Origin: Azospirillum thiophilum
GTDB taxonomy: Bacteria; Pseudomonadota; Alphaproteobacteria; Azospirillales; Azospirillaceae
Length of the DNA: 64,000 bases
Direction: 5' to 3'
NCBI RefSeq assembly: GCF_001305595.1
Contig: NZ_CP012401.1
Location: 1,871,001-1,935,000, forward strand
The notes beneath the pieces were generated by a model. The model saw nothing but the letters and a program-made list of their open reading frames with translations. It was not told the DNA's origin and ran no database searches. The position numbers were made by a program, and so were the translations under genes. Position 1 is the first letter of the stretch. Every line of letters begins with the position of its first letter. This document shows positions 24,727-33,504 of this stretch, piece after piece.

Positions 24727-25212
24727 TCATTCCGCGGCGACGGCGGCGCCGGTCTCGGCGGGAGCGGGCGGCCGCAGCAGGTTCAGGCCGCTGGTGCCGA
24801 TGATCCGCCGCTCCACCACGTCGGCCACCGTGACCGAGCTGAGATACATATGGATCTGGTTGCCCAGCTCTTCCCACAGATCGTGGGTCAGGCAGCGCGA
24901 GCGGTTGGTGCGGCAGCCCTGGGGCGTGCCGTTGGCGCAGCGGGTGGTGCGGATCGGCTCGTCGACCGCCAGGATGATGTCGGACACCCGGGTGGCGTCG
25001 GCCGGATGGGCCAGCAGATAGCCGCCGCCGGGGCCGCGCACGCTCTTGACCAGCCCGCCCTTGCGCAGCTTGGCGAAGAGCTGCTCCAGGTAGGACAGGG
25101 AGATCTCCTGGCGCTCCGCGATGTCGGCCAGCGCGACGGGGCTGCCCTGGCTGGTCGCGGCCAGATCGACCATCGCCATCACGGCATAGCGTCCCTTGGT
25201 GCTGAGTCTCAT
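24727..25212 (-). CDS. iscR: Rrf2-family Fe-S regulator IscR
   Basis: 161 residues. The winged helix ([18 protein letters not shown], then [20 protein letters not shown] and [10 protein letters not shown]) is typical IscR. Three cysteines follow in [20 protein letters not shown], with the conserved His after the last; the spacing (7 and 6 residues) is wider than the 5 and 5 of E. coli IscR. Its start codon overlaps the stop of cysE (ATGA). IscR senses [2Fe-2S] cluster status, and the promoter of this operon contains an IscR-box-like palindrome. Confidence 0.93.
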   Translation of the reverse strand: MRLSTKGRYAVMAMVDLAATSQGSPVALADIAERQEISLSYLEQLFAKLRKGGLVKSVRGPGGGYLLAHPADATRVSDIILAVDEPIRTTRCANGTPQGCRTNRSRCLTHDLWEELGNQIHMYLSSVTVADVVERRIIGTSGLNLLRPPAPAETGAAVAAE

Positions 25213-26003
25213 CGCGTTTCTCCTTGTGCATCGTGCATCCCGCCATTGCGGGACGTCACCGTCTCGATCGGTGCGTGGGGGGAATGAGGGGGGGAATGGG
25301 GGGGAAGGTCAGGCCGGACCGCCTCCAGCTCGCCGACCCGGGCCTGCAAGGCTGTCACCTGGTCGAGCAGGCCGGACAGCGCGCGCGCCACCGGGTCGGG
25401 GATGTCGCCGCAGGGCGTGCCGTAGGGTAGGAACTTCCCGGTCTCCGCCCGGTCGCGCGGGGCGACCGGCTTCGCCGGGATGCCGACCACGGCGGTGCCG
25501 GCGGGCACGTCGGCCACCACCACGGCGTTGGCGCCGATGCGGGCGCCGCGCCCGACGATGATGGCGCCCAGGATCTTGGCGCCGGCGCCGACGATCACGC
25601 CGTCGTCCAGTGTCGGATGGCGCTTGCCCGGGTTCAGCGAGGTGCCGCCCAGCGTGACGCCGTGGTAGAGCATGACGTCGTCGCCGATCTCGGCCGTCTC
25701 GCCGATCACGACGCCCATGCCGTGGTCGATGAAGAAGCGGCGGCCGATGGTGGCGCCGGGATGGATTTCGATGCCGGTCAGCGTGCGGGCGATCTGCGAG
25801 ACCAGCCGGGCGGTCAGGGGCCATCCGGCGTCGCGGCAGCGCCGGGCGATGCGGTGAAGCAGGATCGCGTGCAATCCGGGGTAGCACAACGCCACCTCCA
25901 CCCGGGAGCGCGCCGCGGGGTCGCGTGCCATGATCCCGTCGATCTCTTCGCGAAGATGCTTGAACACGCCGTCACCCGCCGTGGTATAGTCCGCCGCTCT
26001 CAT
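25209..26003 (-). CDS. cysE: Serine O-acetyltransferase CysE
   Basis: 264 residues. It makes O-acetylserine, the precursor of cysteine. An N-terminal helical domain is followed by left-handed beta-helix hexapeptide repeats ([20 protein letters not shown], then [20 protein letters not shown] and [14 protein letters not shown]). The conserved catalytic His is in IDHGMG. The C-terminal tail is Pro/His-rich. Start ATG 26003. It is the first gene of the Fe-S run and is translationally coupled to iscR, so cysteine supply is tied to Fe-S demand, as also seen in other proteobacteria. Confidence 0.93.
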   Translation of the reverse strand: MRAADYTTAGDGVFKHLREEIDGIMARDPAARSRVEVALCYPGLHAILLHRIARRCRDAGWPLTARLVSQIARTLTGIEIHPGATIGRRFFIDHGMGVVIGETAEIGDDVMLYHGVTLGGTSLNPGKRHPTLDDGVIVGAGAKILGAIIVGRGARIGANAVVVADVPAGTAVVGIPAKPVAPRDRAETGKFLPYGTPCGDIPDPVARALSGLLDQVTALQARVGELEAVRPDLPPHSPPHSPHAPIETVTSRNGGMHDAQGETR

Positions 26004-26121
26004 CGGCCGCCCGTGCCAGGCATCGGCCGGTCGGAACCTCTCGGTTCCGGACCGGAAGGTCCCGCCGGCGCCAGGGCCGATCGGGCTAGTCAGGCGGGTT
26101 GCCCCGGAGGACGTTACGACG

Positions 26122-26150
26122 CATATATGATGACCAAGCAAAACGGTCAA
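26122..26150 (-). promoter_or_regulatory. Promoter of the cysE-iscR operon with an IscR-box-like palindrome
   Basis: Minus strand: TTGACC (26145-26150), a 17-bp spacer, then TATATG (26122-26127). A palindrome TGACC-N9-GGTCA (26131-26149) covers the -35 box and spacer, well placed for repression by IscR. The leader to the cysE ATG would be about 112 nt. Confidence 0.62.
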
Positions 26151-26297
26151 GAATTGTGTGCGGAAAACCCCACTCCAAGGCGGGAAAATCCATGACGGGC
26201 CGGGAGGCCCTTGCGCCGGGGCGGCTGCCGGATGATCTCCGGTTCGTCGCTGCGGCGCTCCCAACAACCCTTTGTCCGCGTCAGGAACGTCGTTCCC

Positions 26298-26960
26298 ATG
26301 CCTGAAGTGCTCTTCAACGGTCCCGCCGGTCGCCTGGAAGGCCGTTACACCCATGGCACACAGCCGAACGCCCCGGTCGCGCTGCTGTTGCATCCGCACC
26401 CGCAGCACAATGGGACGATGAACAACAAGGTGGTCTTCACCCTGTTCCAGTCCTTCACGAAGCGCGGCTATTCGGCCCTGCGCTTCAACTTCCGCGGCGT
26501 CGGGCGCAGCCAGGGCACCTACGACAAGGGGGAAGGCGAACTGGCCGATGCGGCGGCGGCGCTCGACTGGCTGCAGACCTACAACCCGAACGCGCCGCTG
26601 TGCTGGATCGGCGGCGTGTCGTTCGGCGCCTGGATCGGCATGCAGCTGCTGATGCGCCGGCCGGAGATCGACGGCTTCGTCTCGGTCTCGCCGCCGGCCA
26701 ACCTGTTCGACTTCTCGTTTCTGGCGCCGTGCCCGTCCTCGGGTCTGATCATCCACGGCGACAAGGACGAGGTGGTGCCCCAGGCCGCGGTGAGCAAGCT
26801 GGTGACCAAGCTGTCGCACCAGAAGGATATCCGCATCGACCATCGCGTCGTCCCCGGCGCCAGCCACTTCTTCGTCAACCGCACCGACGACCTTGCGGTG
26901 CAGGTGGACGATTATCTGGGCAAGGCGCTGGGCAATCCGGTCGCCGCGGTTGCGGAATGA
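26298..26960 (+). CDS. Alpha/beta hydrolase
   Basis: 220 residues of the alpha/beta-hydrolase fold without a signal peptide, so cytoplasmic. The [15 protein letters not shown] block near the start, the nucleophile elbow GVSFGA, the acid in [10 protein letters not shown] and the catalytic His in VPGASHFF are all visible. These proteins (YsgA/DUF3530-like short hydrolases) are widespread and their substrate is unknown. Start ATG 26298 after AGGAACG. The frame is open further upstream, without a better ribosome site. It diverges from cysE. Confidence 0.88.
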   Translation: MPEVLFNGPAGRLEGRYTHGTQPNAPVALLLHPHPQHNGTMNNKVVFTLFQSFTKRGYSALRFNFRGVGRSQGTYDKGEGELADAAAALDWLQTYNPNAPLCWIGGVSFGAWIGMQLLMRRPEIDGFVSVSPPANLFDFSFLAPCPSSGLIIHGDKDEVVPQAAVSKLVTKLSHQKDIRIDHRVVPGASHFFVNRTDDLAVQVDDYLGKALGNPVAAVAE

Positions 26961-27012
26961 TTGTGCCGGCACCGGTGATGTCCCCGGTGCCGCGTGACGG
27001 TTGCTGCTGAAG

Positions 27013-27049
27013 GGCCAGGGCGGCGGTCCAGGGCACTGCTGCCCTGGCC
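27013..27049 (+). terminator. Hairpin between the convergent hydrolase and DUF2155 genes
   Basis: A 9-bp perfect stem (GGCCAGGGC with GCCCTGGCC) with an inner partial pairing. It lies in the 98-bp space between two convergent stop codons and has no clear T-run. Confidence 0.4.
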
Positions 27050-27058
27050 GGCGCTGCG

Positions 27059-27463
27059 TTACTGCTCGCAGCCCAATACCCAGACGTCGTAGATCGGGTT
27101 CTCCATCGCCGACAGGGCGGGGCTCGATGCGAACATCCAGCCGCTGAAAGCCTGTTCCGCCTGCTCGCCCGGCTTGATTTCCACCACCTCGAGGAAGGCG
27201 GCGGATTCGGGCGTCTCGATGGGCGGGTTCTCGCGGCAGGCGCGCAACGTGATGCGCAGGCTGCCCATCGCCTTCGTCTCCCCCACCTTGATGGCGAAGG
27301 TCGATGTGCGGGCGGTCACCTTGTCCAGCCATTGCAGCTTGGCCGCCTGTTGCTCGATCATCTGGCTCGGGACCGGGGCCGCATGAACGGCCAGCGGCGC
27401 CAACACTGCCGCGGCGGCCATCAGGCAAGCGGATCTCTGGAAAAAGCTCGGGAGTCTCGTCAC
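27059..27463 (-). CDS. DUF2155 domain-containing exported protein
   Basis: 134 residues from a GTG at 27463. The signal peptide ([20 protein letters not shown], then [10 protein letters not shown]) has a likely cleavage after VHA. The mature part ([20 protein letters not shown], then [20 protein letters not shown] and [20 protein letters not shown]) is a typical DUF2155 protein, a short alphaproteobacterial family of unknown function whose conserved CRE and WMF segments are present. Its neighbours mlaD and NDUFA12 are the usual ones for this family. Confidence 0.85.
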   Translation of the reverse strand: MTRLPSFFQRSACLMAAAAVLAPLAVHAAPVPSQMIEQQAAKLQWLDKVTARTSTFAIKVGETKAMGSLRITLRACRENPPIETPESAAFLEVVEIKPGEQAEQAFSGWMFASSPALSAMENPIYDVWVLGCEQ

Positions 27464-27490
27464 GTCGGATCGCTTCCGTTGTTGCGGACG

Positions 27491-27550
27491 GCGCCTCCGG
27501 CATTGCCCCGGCAGGCCGGTTCCAGCCTGCCGGGGCAATGCCGGAGGCGC
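27491..27550. repeat. Perfect 25-bp inverted repeat with a 10-nt loop
   Basis: Arms 27491-27515 and 27526-27550 are exactly complementary (core CCTCCGGCATTGCCCCGGCA). It lies between a small lipoprotein gene and the DUF2155 gene on the minus strand. It is too long and perfect for an ordinary terminator and may be a REP/MITE-like element. No T-run follows. Confidence 0.75.
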
Positions 27551-27626
27551 TCCGCCTTCTAGCCCGGAAGGCGGGGTGGCGTCCAGAGGCCGGCAACGCC
27601 GGAGTGACCTGTGCCGAGCGGGTGGA

Positions 27627-27839
27627 TCAGCGGGTGGCGGTGCTGCGCGAGGCCGGGGCGCTGTAGGTGGAGCCGCTGCCGCTCTGTTCGCGCTCTCCGA
27701 TCGCCTGGGTCGCCACACCCCCGCCGGCACCGGCGGCTGCACCACCCAGCCCGCCGCTGGCCGACTTCTCCTCCATGCCGTTGCCGCAGGCGGTGGTCGC
27801 AAGGACCAGTCCGAACGCGGCCAATAGGGATGGGCGCAT
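27627..27839 (-). CDS. Small lipoprotein, function unknown
   Basis: 70 residues. The N-terminal lipoprotein signal (MRPSLLAAFGLVLATTACGN) has a lipobox-like LATTAC with Cys18. The mature part is Gly/Ala/Ser-rich and probably unstructured. It is expected at the outer membrane or inner-membrane surface. It lies between mlaD and the DUF2155 gene on the same strand. No family is recognised. Confidence 0.62.
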   Translation of the reverse strand: MRPSLLAAFGLVLATTACGNGMEEKSASGGLGGAAAGAGGGVATQAIGEREQSGSGSTYSAPASRSTATR

Positions 27840-27950
27840 CGCATTTCCTCCCGCTTCGTGGTCCGGCGACGCCGCCTCGGCATCGCCATGGGACCGGGAG
27901 GAACGCTTGAGCGTAGGCGTGGGTTCCGGCGCTGCGCGCCGATTGCCCGG

Positions 27951-28466
27951 TTACAGCTTCGGCGGCTGGGCCGGGGCCTGCGAGGAGGATTGGCCGCCGG
28001 CGGACTGGTCGGCCGGCTTGCTCATGCTCTGCAGCGAGAAGATGACCTGGCCCAGAAGCTGTTCCAGGCCCGGCGTGCTCTGGGTGAATTCGATCTTGCC
28101 GTTCGGCTTGATCAGGTCGGGATCGCCGCCCGGCTCCAGCGACAGGAACTTGCCGCCCAGCAGGCTTTCCGAGGCGATGACCGCGGCGGTGTCCCTGGGC
28201 AGTTTCACCGAATTGTCGACCGACAGGTGCACGACCGCCTGATAGCTGGTCGGATCGAGTGTCAGTCCGGTGACCGTGCCGACCTTCACGCCGCTGATGC
28301 GCACGTCGGCACCGCTCTGCAGGCCGGTGATGCTGCTGAAGTTGGCGGTGATGTCGTAACCCTGCACCTTGCGCAGGTCGGCGCTTTTGTAGGCGAAGGT
28401 AAGGAACACGGCGGCCACGGCGAGCACGACGCCGCCCAGCACGGTTTCGATCACATTCCGGCGCAT
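27951..28466 (-). CDS. mlaD: MlaD-like MCE-domain phospholipid transport protein
   Basis: 171 residues. One N-terminal membrane anchor (VLGGVVLAVAAVFLTFAY) is followed by an MCE domain (GYDITANFSSITGLQSGADV, then RISGVKVGTVTGLTLDP and LLGGKFLSLEPGG) and a Gln/Ser/Pro-rich tail. MlaD forms a periplasmic hexamer on the MlaFE transporter, moving phospholipids between the membranes. The other mla genes are not here. The gene follows NDUFA12 in an order common in alphaproteobacteria. Confidence 0.93.
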   Translation of the reverse strand: MRRNVIETVLGGVVLAVAAVFLTFAYKSADLRKVQGYDITANFSSITGLQSGADVRISGVKVGTVTGLTLDPTSYQAVVHLSVDNSVKLPRDTAAVIASESLLGGKFLSLEPGGDPDLIKPNGKIEFTQSTPGLEQLLGQVIFSLQSMSKPADQSAGGQSSSQAPAQPPKL

Positions 28467-28496
28467 GAGGCTATCCTGCTGCGAGTTCCCGAATCG

Positions 28497-28523
28497 AAAC
28501 CCGGCCCGAAACGGGCCGGGTTT
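28497..28523 (-). terminator. Hairpin between NDUFA12 and mlaD
   Basis: A perfect 12-bp stem (AAACCCGGCCCG and its complement) with a three-base loop. It is followed by TTTT on the plus strand and preceded by AAA, so it could act in either direction. It would reduce read-through from the NDUFA12 gene into mlaD. Confidence 0.6.
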
Positions 28524-28557
28524 TCCGCTCTGACGTGACGGTCAGGCCTGACGGAGC

Positions 28558-28950
28558 TCAGTTCGGTGACCAGGGCTCGTAGTCGCCGCTGGCCGGCACC
28601 CGCTGGCCGCCGGCCAGCACATGGCCGGGCGGGCGATAGGCCTGGACCGAACCGGACATGTTCGGCAGATGCTCCTTCTGCCACGGCTTGTGGAAGGCGC
28701 TCGACCCCTCGGGCAGCGGCTCCTTGGTGGTGTGGTGCAGCCAGCCGTGCCATTCCGGCGGGATCTTCGACGCGTCGGGCTCGCCGGCATAGAGCACCCA
28801 GCGGCGCTCGCGCGTGCCGGGCTGGGTCTTCTTGCTGCGGTAATAGACGTTGCCGAAGCGGTCGCTGCCGACCTTGGCGCCCCGACGCCACGTGACGTAA
28901 CGGATGTGGATGTTCGCCAGTTTGGTGAACAGGGAGATCGGCTCGCTCAT
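28558..28950 (-). CDS. NDUFA12-type NADH:ubiquinone oxidoreductase accessory subunit
   Basis: 130 residues matching the NDUFA12/B17.2 family: GAKVGSDRFGNVYYRSK, RRWVLYAGEPDASKIPPEWH and GWLHHTTKEPLP are the family signature. It is a peripheral subunit of respiratory complex I kept in alphaproteobacteria and mitochondria. It has no signal peptide. The gene stands apart from a nuo operon and next to mlaD, as in related bacteria. Confidence 0.94.
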   Translation of the reverse strand: MSEPISLFTKLANIHIRYVTWRRGAKVGSDRFGNVYYRSKKTQPGTRERRWVLYAGEPDASKIPPEWHGWLHHTTKEPLPEGSSAFHKPWQKEHLPNMSGSVQAYRPPGHVLAGGQRVPASGDYEPWSPN

Positions 28951-29085
28951 CGTCGCTCACGAATTCCGGAGTCTGGCCCCGCCGAAACGGGGCTGGTCGA
29001 ATGCGGGCCGCACTATGACACCGCAAGCGCCGCACGTCCACCGTTGGTGACGCCCACGCTCGCCCGCTCTTGCGGAAAGGGGTGG

Positions 29086-29484
29086 CTATTGCAGGCGGGT
29101 GGCGGCGATCCGGGCGGTGTCGACCGGGGTGGCGGTGCAGCCGCCCAGCGTCGGGCCGACCGGAAGCTCGCCGAAGGCGGCCACCGCCCCCTCGGCCTTC
29201 AGCCGGCCGACGAAGCCGGGCTCGATCCCACGGGCGACCCAGGCGAATCCGAGCCAGGTGGGGCGTACCGGCTCGCCCCCCGCCCGCACCATCGCCGCCA
29301 GCGCCTCGTCGTCGCCGGTGCCGGGGCTGAAGACCGCCAGCATCAGCCCGTCGGTCGTGTCCGGCAGGGCGGCCCGTTGCAGCGACAGCCCCATCAGCCC
29401 CGCCCACACCAGCAGGACGGCGCCCAGCAGCGCCGCCGCAAGGCCGTGGCCGATCGGGAGGGGGGAGGAGGGGCCGTCGCTCAT
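29086..29484 (-). CDS. Single-pass membrane protein, function unknown
   Basis: 132 residues from ATG 29484; a start at 29493 is also possible. One membrane helix (AAALLGAVLLVWAGLMGLS) lies near the N-terminus, followed by a periplasmic part containing LPDTTDGLMLAVFSPGTGDD and a single Cys in LGGCTATPVD. The gene starts 11 bp after the MFS gene on the same strand, so the two are probably cotranscribed. No family is recognised. Confidence 0.6.
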   Translation of the reverse strand: MSDGPSSPLPIGHGLAAALLGAVLLVWAGLMGLSLQRAALPDTTDGLMLAVFSPGTGDDEALAAMVRAGGEPVRPTWLGFAWVARGIEPGFVGRLKAEGAVAAFGELPVGPTLGGCTATPVDTARIAATRLQ

Positions 29485-29494
29485 GCCGTCCATC

Positions 29495-30748
29495 CTACGC
29501 CTTCGCCTCGGCCGCGGCCAGCGACGGCGCGGGCTTTTCGGCGATCGGCCAATGGATGATGGTCGCGAACATGGCCAGCGCCACGCCCAGCCACCAGACC
29601 ACGTCATAGGATCCGGTGCGTTCGTACAGCACGCCGCCCAGCCAGACGCCCAGGAAGCCGCCGACCTGATGGCTGAAGAAGGCGAAGCCGTAGAGCGTGC
29701 CCATGTAGCGGGTGCCGAACATCAGCGCGACCAGACCGGAGGTCGGCGGTACGGTGGACAGCCACAGCAGGCCCATCACTGCGGCGTAGGCGATCACCGT
29801 CACCGGCGAGATCGGCAGCAGGATGAAGGCGGCGGTGGCGATCCCGCGCGAGAAGTAGTTGGCGCACAGCAGGTAGCGCTTGCTCATCTTGCCGGCCAGC
29901 ACGCCCGACGCGTAGGAGCCCATGACGTTGAACAGCCCGATCAGCGCCAATGCCCAGGCGGCCAGCGACGGGCTGATCCCGGCGGCGGTCAGGTAGGGTG
30001 GCAGATGGGTGGTGATGAAGGCCAGCTGGAAGCCGCAGACGAAGAAGCCGGCGACCAGCAGCACATAGCTGCGGTGCTGGAAGGCCTGGCGCACCGCGGC
30101 GACGTATCCGATGTTGGCGCCGGTCACCGCCGGCACGCCGCCGGCCGCCATGCCCTTGGGGCCGGGGAAGACGCCGGCCAGCAGCGGCACCGCGATCATC
30201 GAGGCTGCCATCAGCATCAGGGCGGTCTGCCAGCCGAAGCCGGCGATGAAGGCCTGGCCCATCGGCGCGAACAGGAACTGGCCCATCGATCCTGCGGCGG
30301 TGGCGATGCCGACCGACCAGCTGCGCTGTTCCGGCGGCAGCAGCCGGGTGAAGCCGGCGATGATGATCCCGAAGGACGCGCCCGACAGCCCGAGCCCGAT
30401 CAGCACTCCGGCCGTCAGGTACAGCTCGGCGCTGGTTTCGGCATAGGGCATCAGCGCCAGCCCGGCGGCATAGAGCAGGCCGCCGCCGGCCAGCACCGGT
30501 GCCGGGCCGTAGCGGTCGGTCAGCGCCCCGGCGAAGGGGCCGCCGGCCCCCCACAGGATGTTCTGGATCGCCATCGCCAGCGCGAAGACGTCGCGCCCCC
30601 AGCCGCGGGTTTCCGACAGCGGACCGATGAACAGCCCCATGCTCGACCGCGGCCCGAAGGCCAGCATCGAGATCAGGCAGCCGCAGATGACGACGAGTGC
30701 CGGTGTCCTCCAGGAGGAGGGCGCCGGTTTGGGGGTGGCGGTGGTCAA
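29495..30748 (-). CDS. MFS transporter
   Basis: 417 residues with about 12 membrane helices and MFS motifs (GGPFAGALTDRYGPAPVLAG between helices 2 and 3, GYVAAVRQAF in the central loop). The TTG at 30748 is chosen as start because GGGAGGA stands six bases before it; an ATG at 30823 has no ribosome site and adds 25 unlikely residues. The substrate is unknown. The overall look (FGPRSSMGLFIGPLSETRGW) is that of monocarboxylate-type or cyanate-type MFS proteins. A LysR-type regulator lies immediately upstream on the same strand and is a likely regulator. Confidence 0.86.
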   Translation of the reverse strand: MTTATPKPAPSSWRTPALVVICGCLISMLAFGPRSSMGLFIGPLSETRGWGRDVFALAMAIQNILWGAGGPFAGALTDRYGPAPVLAGGGLLYAAGLALMPYAETSAELYLTAGVLIGLGLSGASFGIIIAGFTRLLPPEQRSWSVGIATAAGSMGQFLFAPMGQAFIAGFGWQTALMLMAASMIAVPLLAGVFPGPKGMAAGGVPAVTGANIGYVAAVRQAFQHRSYVLLVAGFFVCGFQLAFITTHLPPYLTAAGISPSLAAWALALIGLFNVMGSYASGVLAGKMSKRYLLCANYFSRGIATAAFILLPISPVTVIAYAAVMGLLWLSTVPPTSGLVALMFGTRYMGTLYGFAFFSHQVGGFLGVWLGGVLYERTGSYDVVWWLGVALAMFATIIHWPIAEKPAPSLAAAEAKA

Positions 30749-30857
30749 GGCGTCCTCCCGGATGCTGCCGGCTTTGCGCGGCGTGCTTGTGGAACCGATG
30801 TGCAGCCGACGATAAGCGGGCATCAACAGTTCGACAAATTCATAATCGGCAAGCGGG

Positions 30858-31799
30858 TCATTCCGCAGCGGAATGCAGGGCTGCGATGCGCCCGATCCGC
30901 CGGCCGGCGTCGAGCTGGCGCCGCAGCGCGTCCTCCAGCCGGTCGAACACCGGCGCGATGCGGCCCGGTGTCCGGGCCTGGACCAGCCAGATCGTGACCG
31001 ACATCCGGAAATCCGGCAGATCGACCGGCCGCACCGTCGCCGCGGCCGGGATCGGCGCAATCAGCCCCATCGGCGCCAGCCCGAATCCCACGCCGCGTGC
31101 CACCAGTCCAACCAGCAGGCTCTGGTCATAGGCCTCGACCGTCACGTTCGGCTGCAGGCCGAGCGGTGCCAGCGCCTGCTGCAGCGCGTTGCGGTAGCGG
31201 CAGCCGTTGGGCTGCAGCACCCAGCCGCGCGCATTCATCGCGGCCAGGCTCACGGCAGGGCTGCCGCCCGTGCAATTGTCGGGGGCGGCGATGACGCTGA
31301 CCGGCTCGACCCCGATGCGGCGGGCAGGCAGGTCGTCGGGCGGTTCCTGCTCCTCGCACAGCAGGACCAGCGCGCCATCGAGCGCCCCGCTGCGGACCTG
31401 ATCGACCAGCGGGCCGCTCCAGTCGGATTGCAGCCGCAAGGTCAGGCCGGGAAAGCCGGCGCGCAGGTCGTCCAGCGGCCGCCCGGCCGCCAGCGCGATC
31501 AGCACATGCGCCACTCCCAGCCGCAAGAGGCCGCGCGGCTCCGCCGATCCGGCGAAGGCATCGCTGAAGTCGCTCGTCGCCGCCAGGATGCGCCGGGCGT
31601 GGCCCAGCGCCAGTTCCCCGTCGCGCGTCAGCACCAGCGGTTTGGTCTGGCGGTCGAACAGCGTGACGCCGAGTTCGGCTTCCAGACGCTGGATCAACCG
31701 GGACACCGCCGACTGCGTCAGCCCCAGCCGGTTGCCGGCCTCCTGGACCGACTGCGCATCGGCCACGGCGATGAAAGTGCGGATCTCGTTGAGCTTCAT
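30858..31799 (-). CDS. LysR-family transcriptional regulator
   Basis: 313 residues. The N-terminal winged helix (MKLNEIRTFIAVADAQSVQE, then AGNRLGLTQSAVSRLIQRLE) is classic LysR, followed by a periplasmic-binding-like effector domain (LRLGVAHVLIALAAGRPLDD). It precedes the MFS transporter gene in the same direction with about 110 bp between, so it probably controls that gene. The effector is unknown. Confidence 0.93.
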   Translation of the reverse strand: MKLNEIRTFIAVADAQSVQEAGNRLGLTQSAVSRLIQRLEAELGVTLFDRQTKPLVLTRDGELALGHARRILAATSDFSDAFAGSAEPRGLLRLGVAHVLIALAAGRPLDDLRAGFPGLTLRLQSDWSGPLVDQVRSGALDGALVLLCEEQEPPDDLPARRIGVEPVSVIAAPDNCTGGSPAVSLAAMNARGWVLQPNGCRYRNALQQALAPLGLQPNVTVEAYDQSLLVGLVARGVGFGLAPMGLIAPIPAAATVRPVDLPDFRMSVTIWLVQARTPGRIAPVFDRLEDALRRQLDAGRRIGRIAALHSAAE

Positions 31800-31935
31800 G
31801 GGCCGCCATGATGACCAGGGGAGCGACGCGGCGCAGTGCAGTGCAGTTGCCTTGGCGTCTGGCGTCCGAGTGTCGGACCGGGCTACCCTCGGGTCAAGCC
31901 ATCGCCGGGTCAAGCCATCGATTAGGGGACCATCC

Positions 31936-32424
31936 ATGACCAGTCCGTCCGCCGACCGTTCCAGCCGCGAATATCCCGACCGTCCCTGGGTCGGGGTCGG
32001 AGCCGTCGTCTGGCGCGGGGACCGGGTGCTGTTGATCCGGAGGGGCAAGGCGCCGCGGCTGGGGCAGTGGAGCCTGCCGGGCGGCGCCCAGTCGGTGGGG
32101 GAGACCGTGTTCGAGACGGCGGTGCGCGAGGTGCGCGAGGAAACCGGGCTGGAGATCGTGCCGACCGGCATCGTCACCGTGGTCGACGCCATCACTCCCG
32201 ATGCCGAGGGGCGCGTCCACTACCATTACACGCTGGTCGAGGTGGCGGCGGAGAGTGCGGAGGGCGACCCGGTCTGCGCCGACGATGCGCTGGAGGCCTG
32301 CTGGGCGACCGCCGACGAGGCCGGGGAACTGACGGAATGGGACGAGACCCGGCGGGTCATCCTGATGTCGGCGGCCCAGCGCTTGGCCCAGCGCTCGGCC
32401 CAGGAGAGCCCTGGTCGGCGATGA
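31936..32424 (+). CDS. NUDIX hydrolase
   Basis: 162 residues. The NUDIX box is complete: GAQSVGETVFETAVREVREE then TGLEI. VGVGAVVWRGDRVLLIRRGK and GQWSLPGG are typical of the ADP-ribose/nucleoside-diphosphate-linked group. Start ATG 31936, just after GGGGACC. The last 68 bases overlap the 3' end of the EAL gene on the other strand. Confidence 0.93.
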   Translation: MTSPSADRSSREYPDRPWVGVGAVVWRGDRVLLIRRGKAPRLGQWSLPGGAQSVGETVFETAVREVREETGLEIVPTGIVTVVDAITPDAEGRVHYHYTLVEVAAESAEGDPVCADDALEACWATADEAGELTEWDETRRVILMSAAQRLAQRSAQESPGRR

Positions 32425-33244
32425 GGGGCGGCCGCCCGGCGAGGAAATCCGCAATCCCGTCCGTCGTCAGCGGGCGTGACAGCCAATAGCCCTGCAGGGC
32501 GTCGCAGCGATAGGCCTGCAGGTAGGTGCGCTGCTCGGGCGTCTCCACCCCTTCCGCCACCACGCCCAGCCCCAGTGCATGGGCCAGCGCGACCACCGCC
32601 TGGACGATGGCGGCGGCGTCGCGATCCTCGACCATCGCCTGGACGAACTGCTTGTCGATCTTCAGCGCCTCGACCGGCACCCGCCGCAAGGTCGCCAGCG
32701 ACGACCAGCCGGTGCCGAAATCGTCCAGCACCAGCCTTATCCCGGCACCGCGCAGGTGCAGCAGGGCCTCGCGCGCCTCGGCGGCCTGGCTGAACAGGGC
32801 GGTCTCGGTCAGCTCCAGCTTCAGGTTCGCCGCCGGCAGGCCGGTGTCGGCCAGCACCCCCAGCACCTTGCGGACCAGCCCGGGATCGTCGAGCTGCCGG
32901 GCCGACAGGTTCACCGACACCGGCGCATCCGTGATCCCGGCGCGCAGCCAGTCCGCCGCGGCGGCACACGCCGTCCGCAAGGTCCATTCGCCCAGCAGGT
33001 GGATGGCCTCGCCCTGCTCGGCCATCGGCACGAAGACGTCGGGGGGCAGCATGGTGCCGTCGGACAGGCGCCAGCGCGACAGCGCCTCGAACCCGGTCAG
33101 GCGGTTGGTGAAGACATCGGCCTGCGGCTGGTAGACCAGAGACAGCTCCCGCCGCTCGATGGCGTCGCGCACCCGCTCCGCAAATCCGGACCCGGATGCC
33201 TCCGGTGTTTTGGACCCGTTCGCCGTCGCGTGCGTGTTCGCCAC
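32357..33244 (-). CDS. EAL-domain cyclic-di-GMP phosphodiesterase
   Basis: 295 residues from GTG 33244, chosen because GGGAGGGGG precedes it at good spacing; an ATG at 33334 adds 30 residues and lacks a ribosome site. The EAL domain is complete: ELSLVYQPQ, FEALSRW, VSVNLSARQL, LKLELTETAL, LDDFGTGWSSLATLRRVP, LKIDKQFV and VVAEGVETPEQ with LQGYWLSRPL. The metal-binding and catalytic residues are kept, so it should hydrolyse c-di-GMP. No sensor domain or GGDEF is attached. The Pro/Gly/Ser C-terminal tail overlaps the NUDIX gene. Confidence 0.88.
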   Translation of the reverse strand: MANTHATANGSKTPEASGSGFAERVRDAIERRELSLVYQPQADVFTNRLTGFEALSRWRLSDGTMLPPDVFVPMAEQGEAIHLLGEWTLRTACAAAADWLRAGITDAPVSVNLSARQLDDPGLVRKVLGVLADTGLPAANLKLELTETALFSQAAEAREALLHLRGAGIRLVLDDFGTGWSSLATLRRVPVEALKIDKQFVQAMVEDRDAAAIVQAVVALAHALGLGVVAEGVETPEQRTYLQAYRCDALQGYWLSRPLTTDGIADFLAGRPPLIADQGSPGPSAGPSAGPPTSG

Positions 33245-33504
33245 CGTCAGCCCCCTCCCGACAACCGTCCCGTGGCCTGCCCCGGCATGGCGGCCATGGG
33301 GGCATAACAACCACAGGGTCGGTTTGTTAACCATGTCGCGAAAGAGCTTGACGAATTTTATATGGTTACGAAAGAGTTAACATCGCTGGTCGGGTGACAA
33401 GAAAGAGGCGAAGCGCTGCCTCTGCCGGGGCCCGTCGGGGGAGGGACGCCACGCCCGTTTTCCCCCCATCCGAGCCGGCCGGTCAGCGGCTACCCCCTCC
33501 GATC

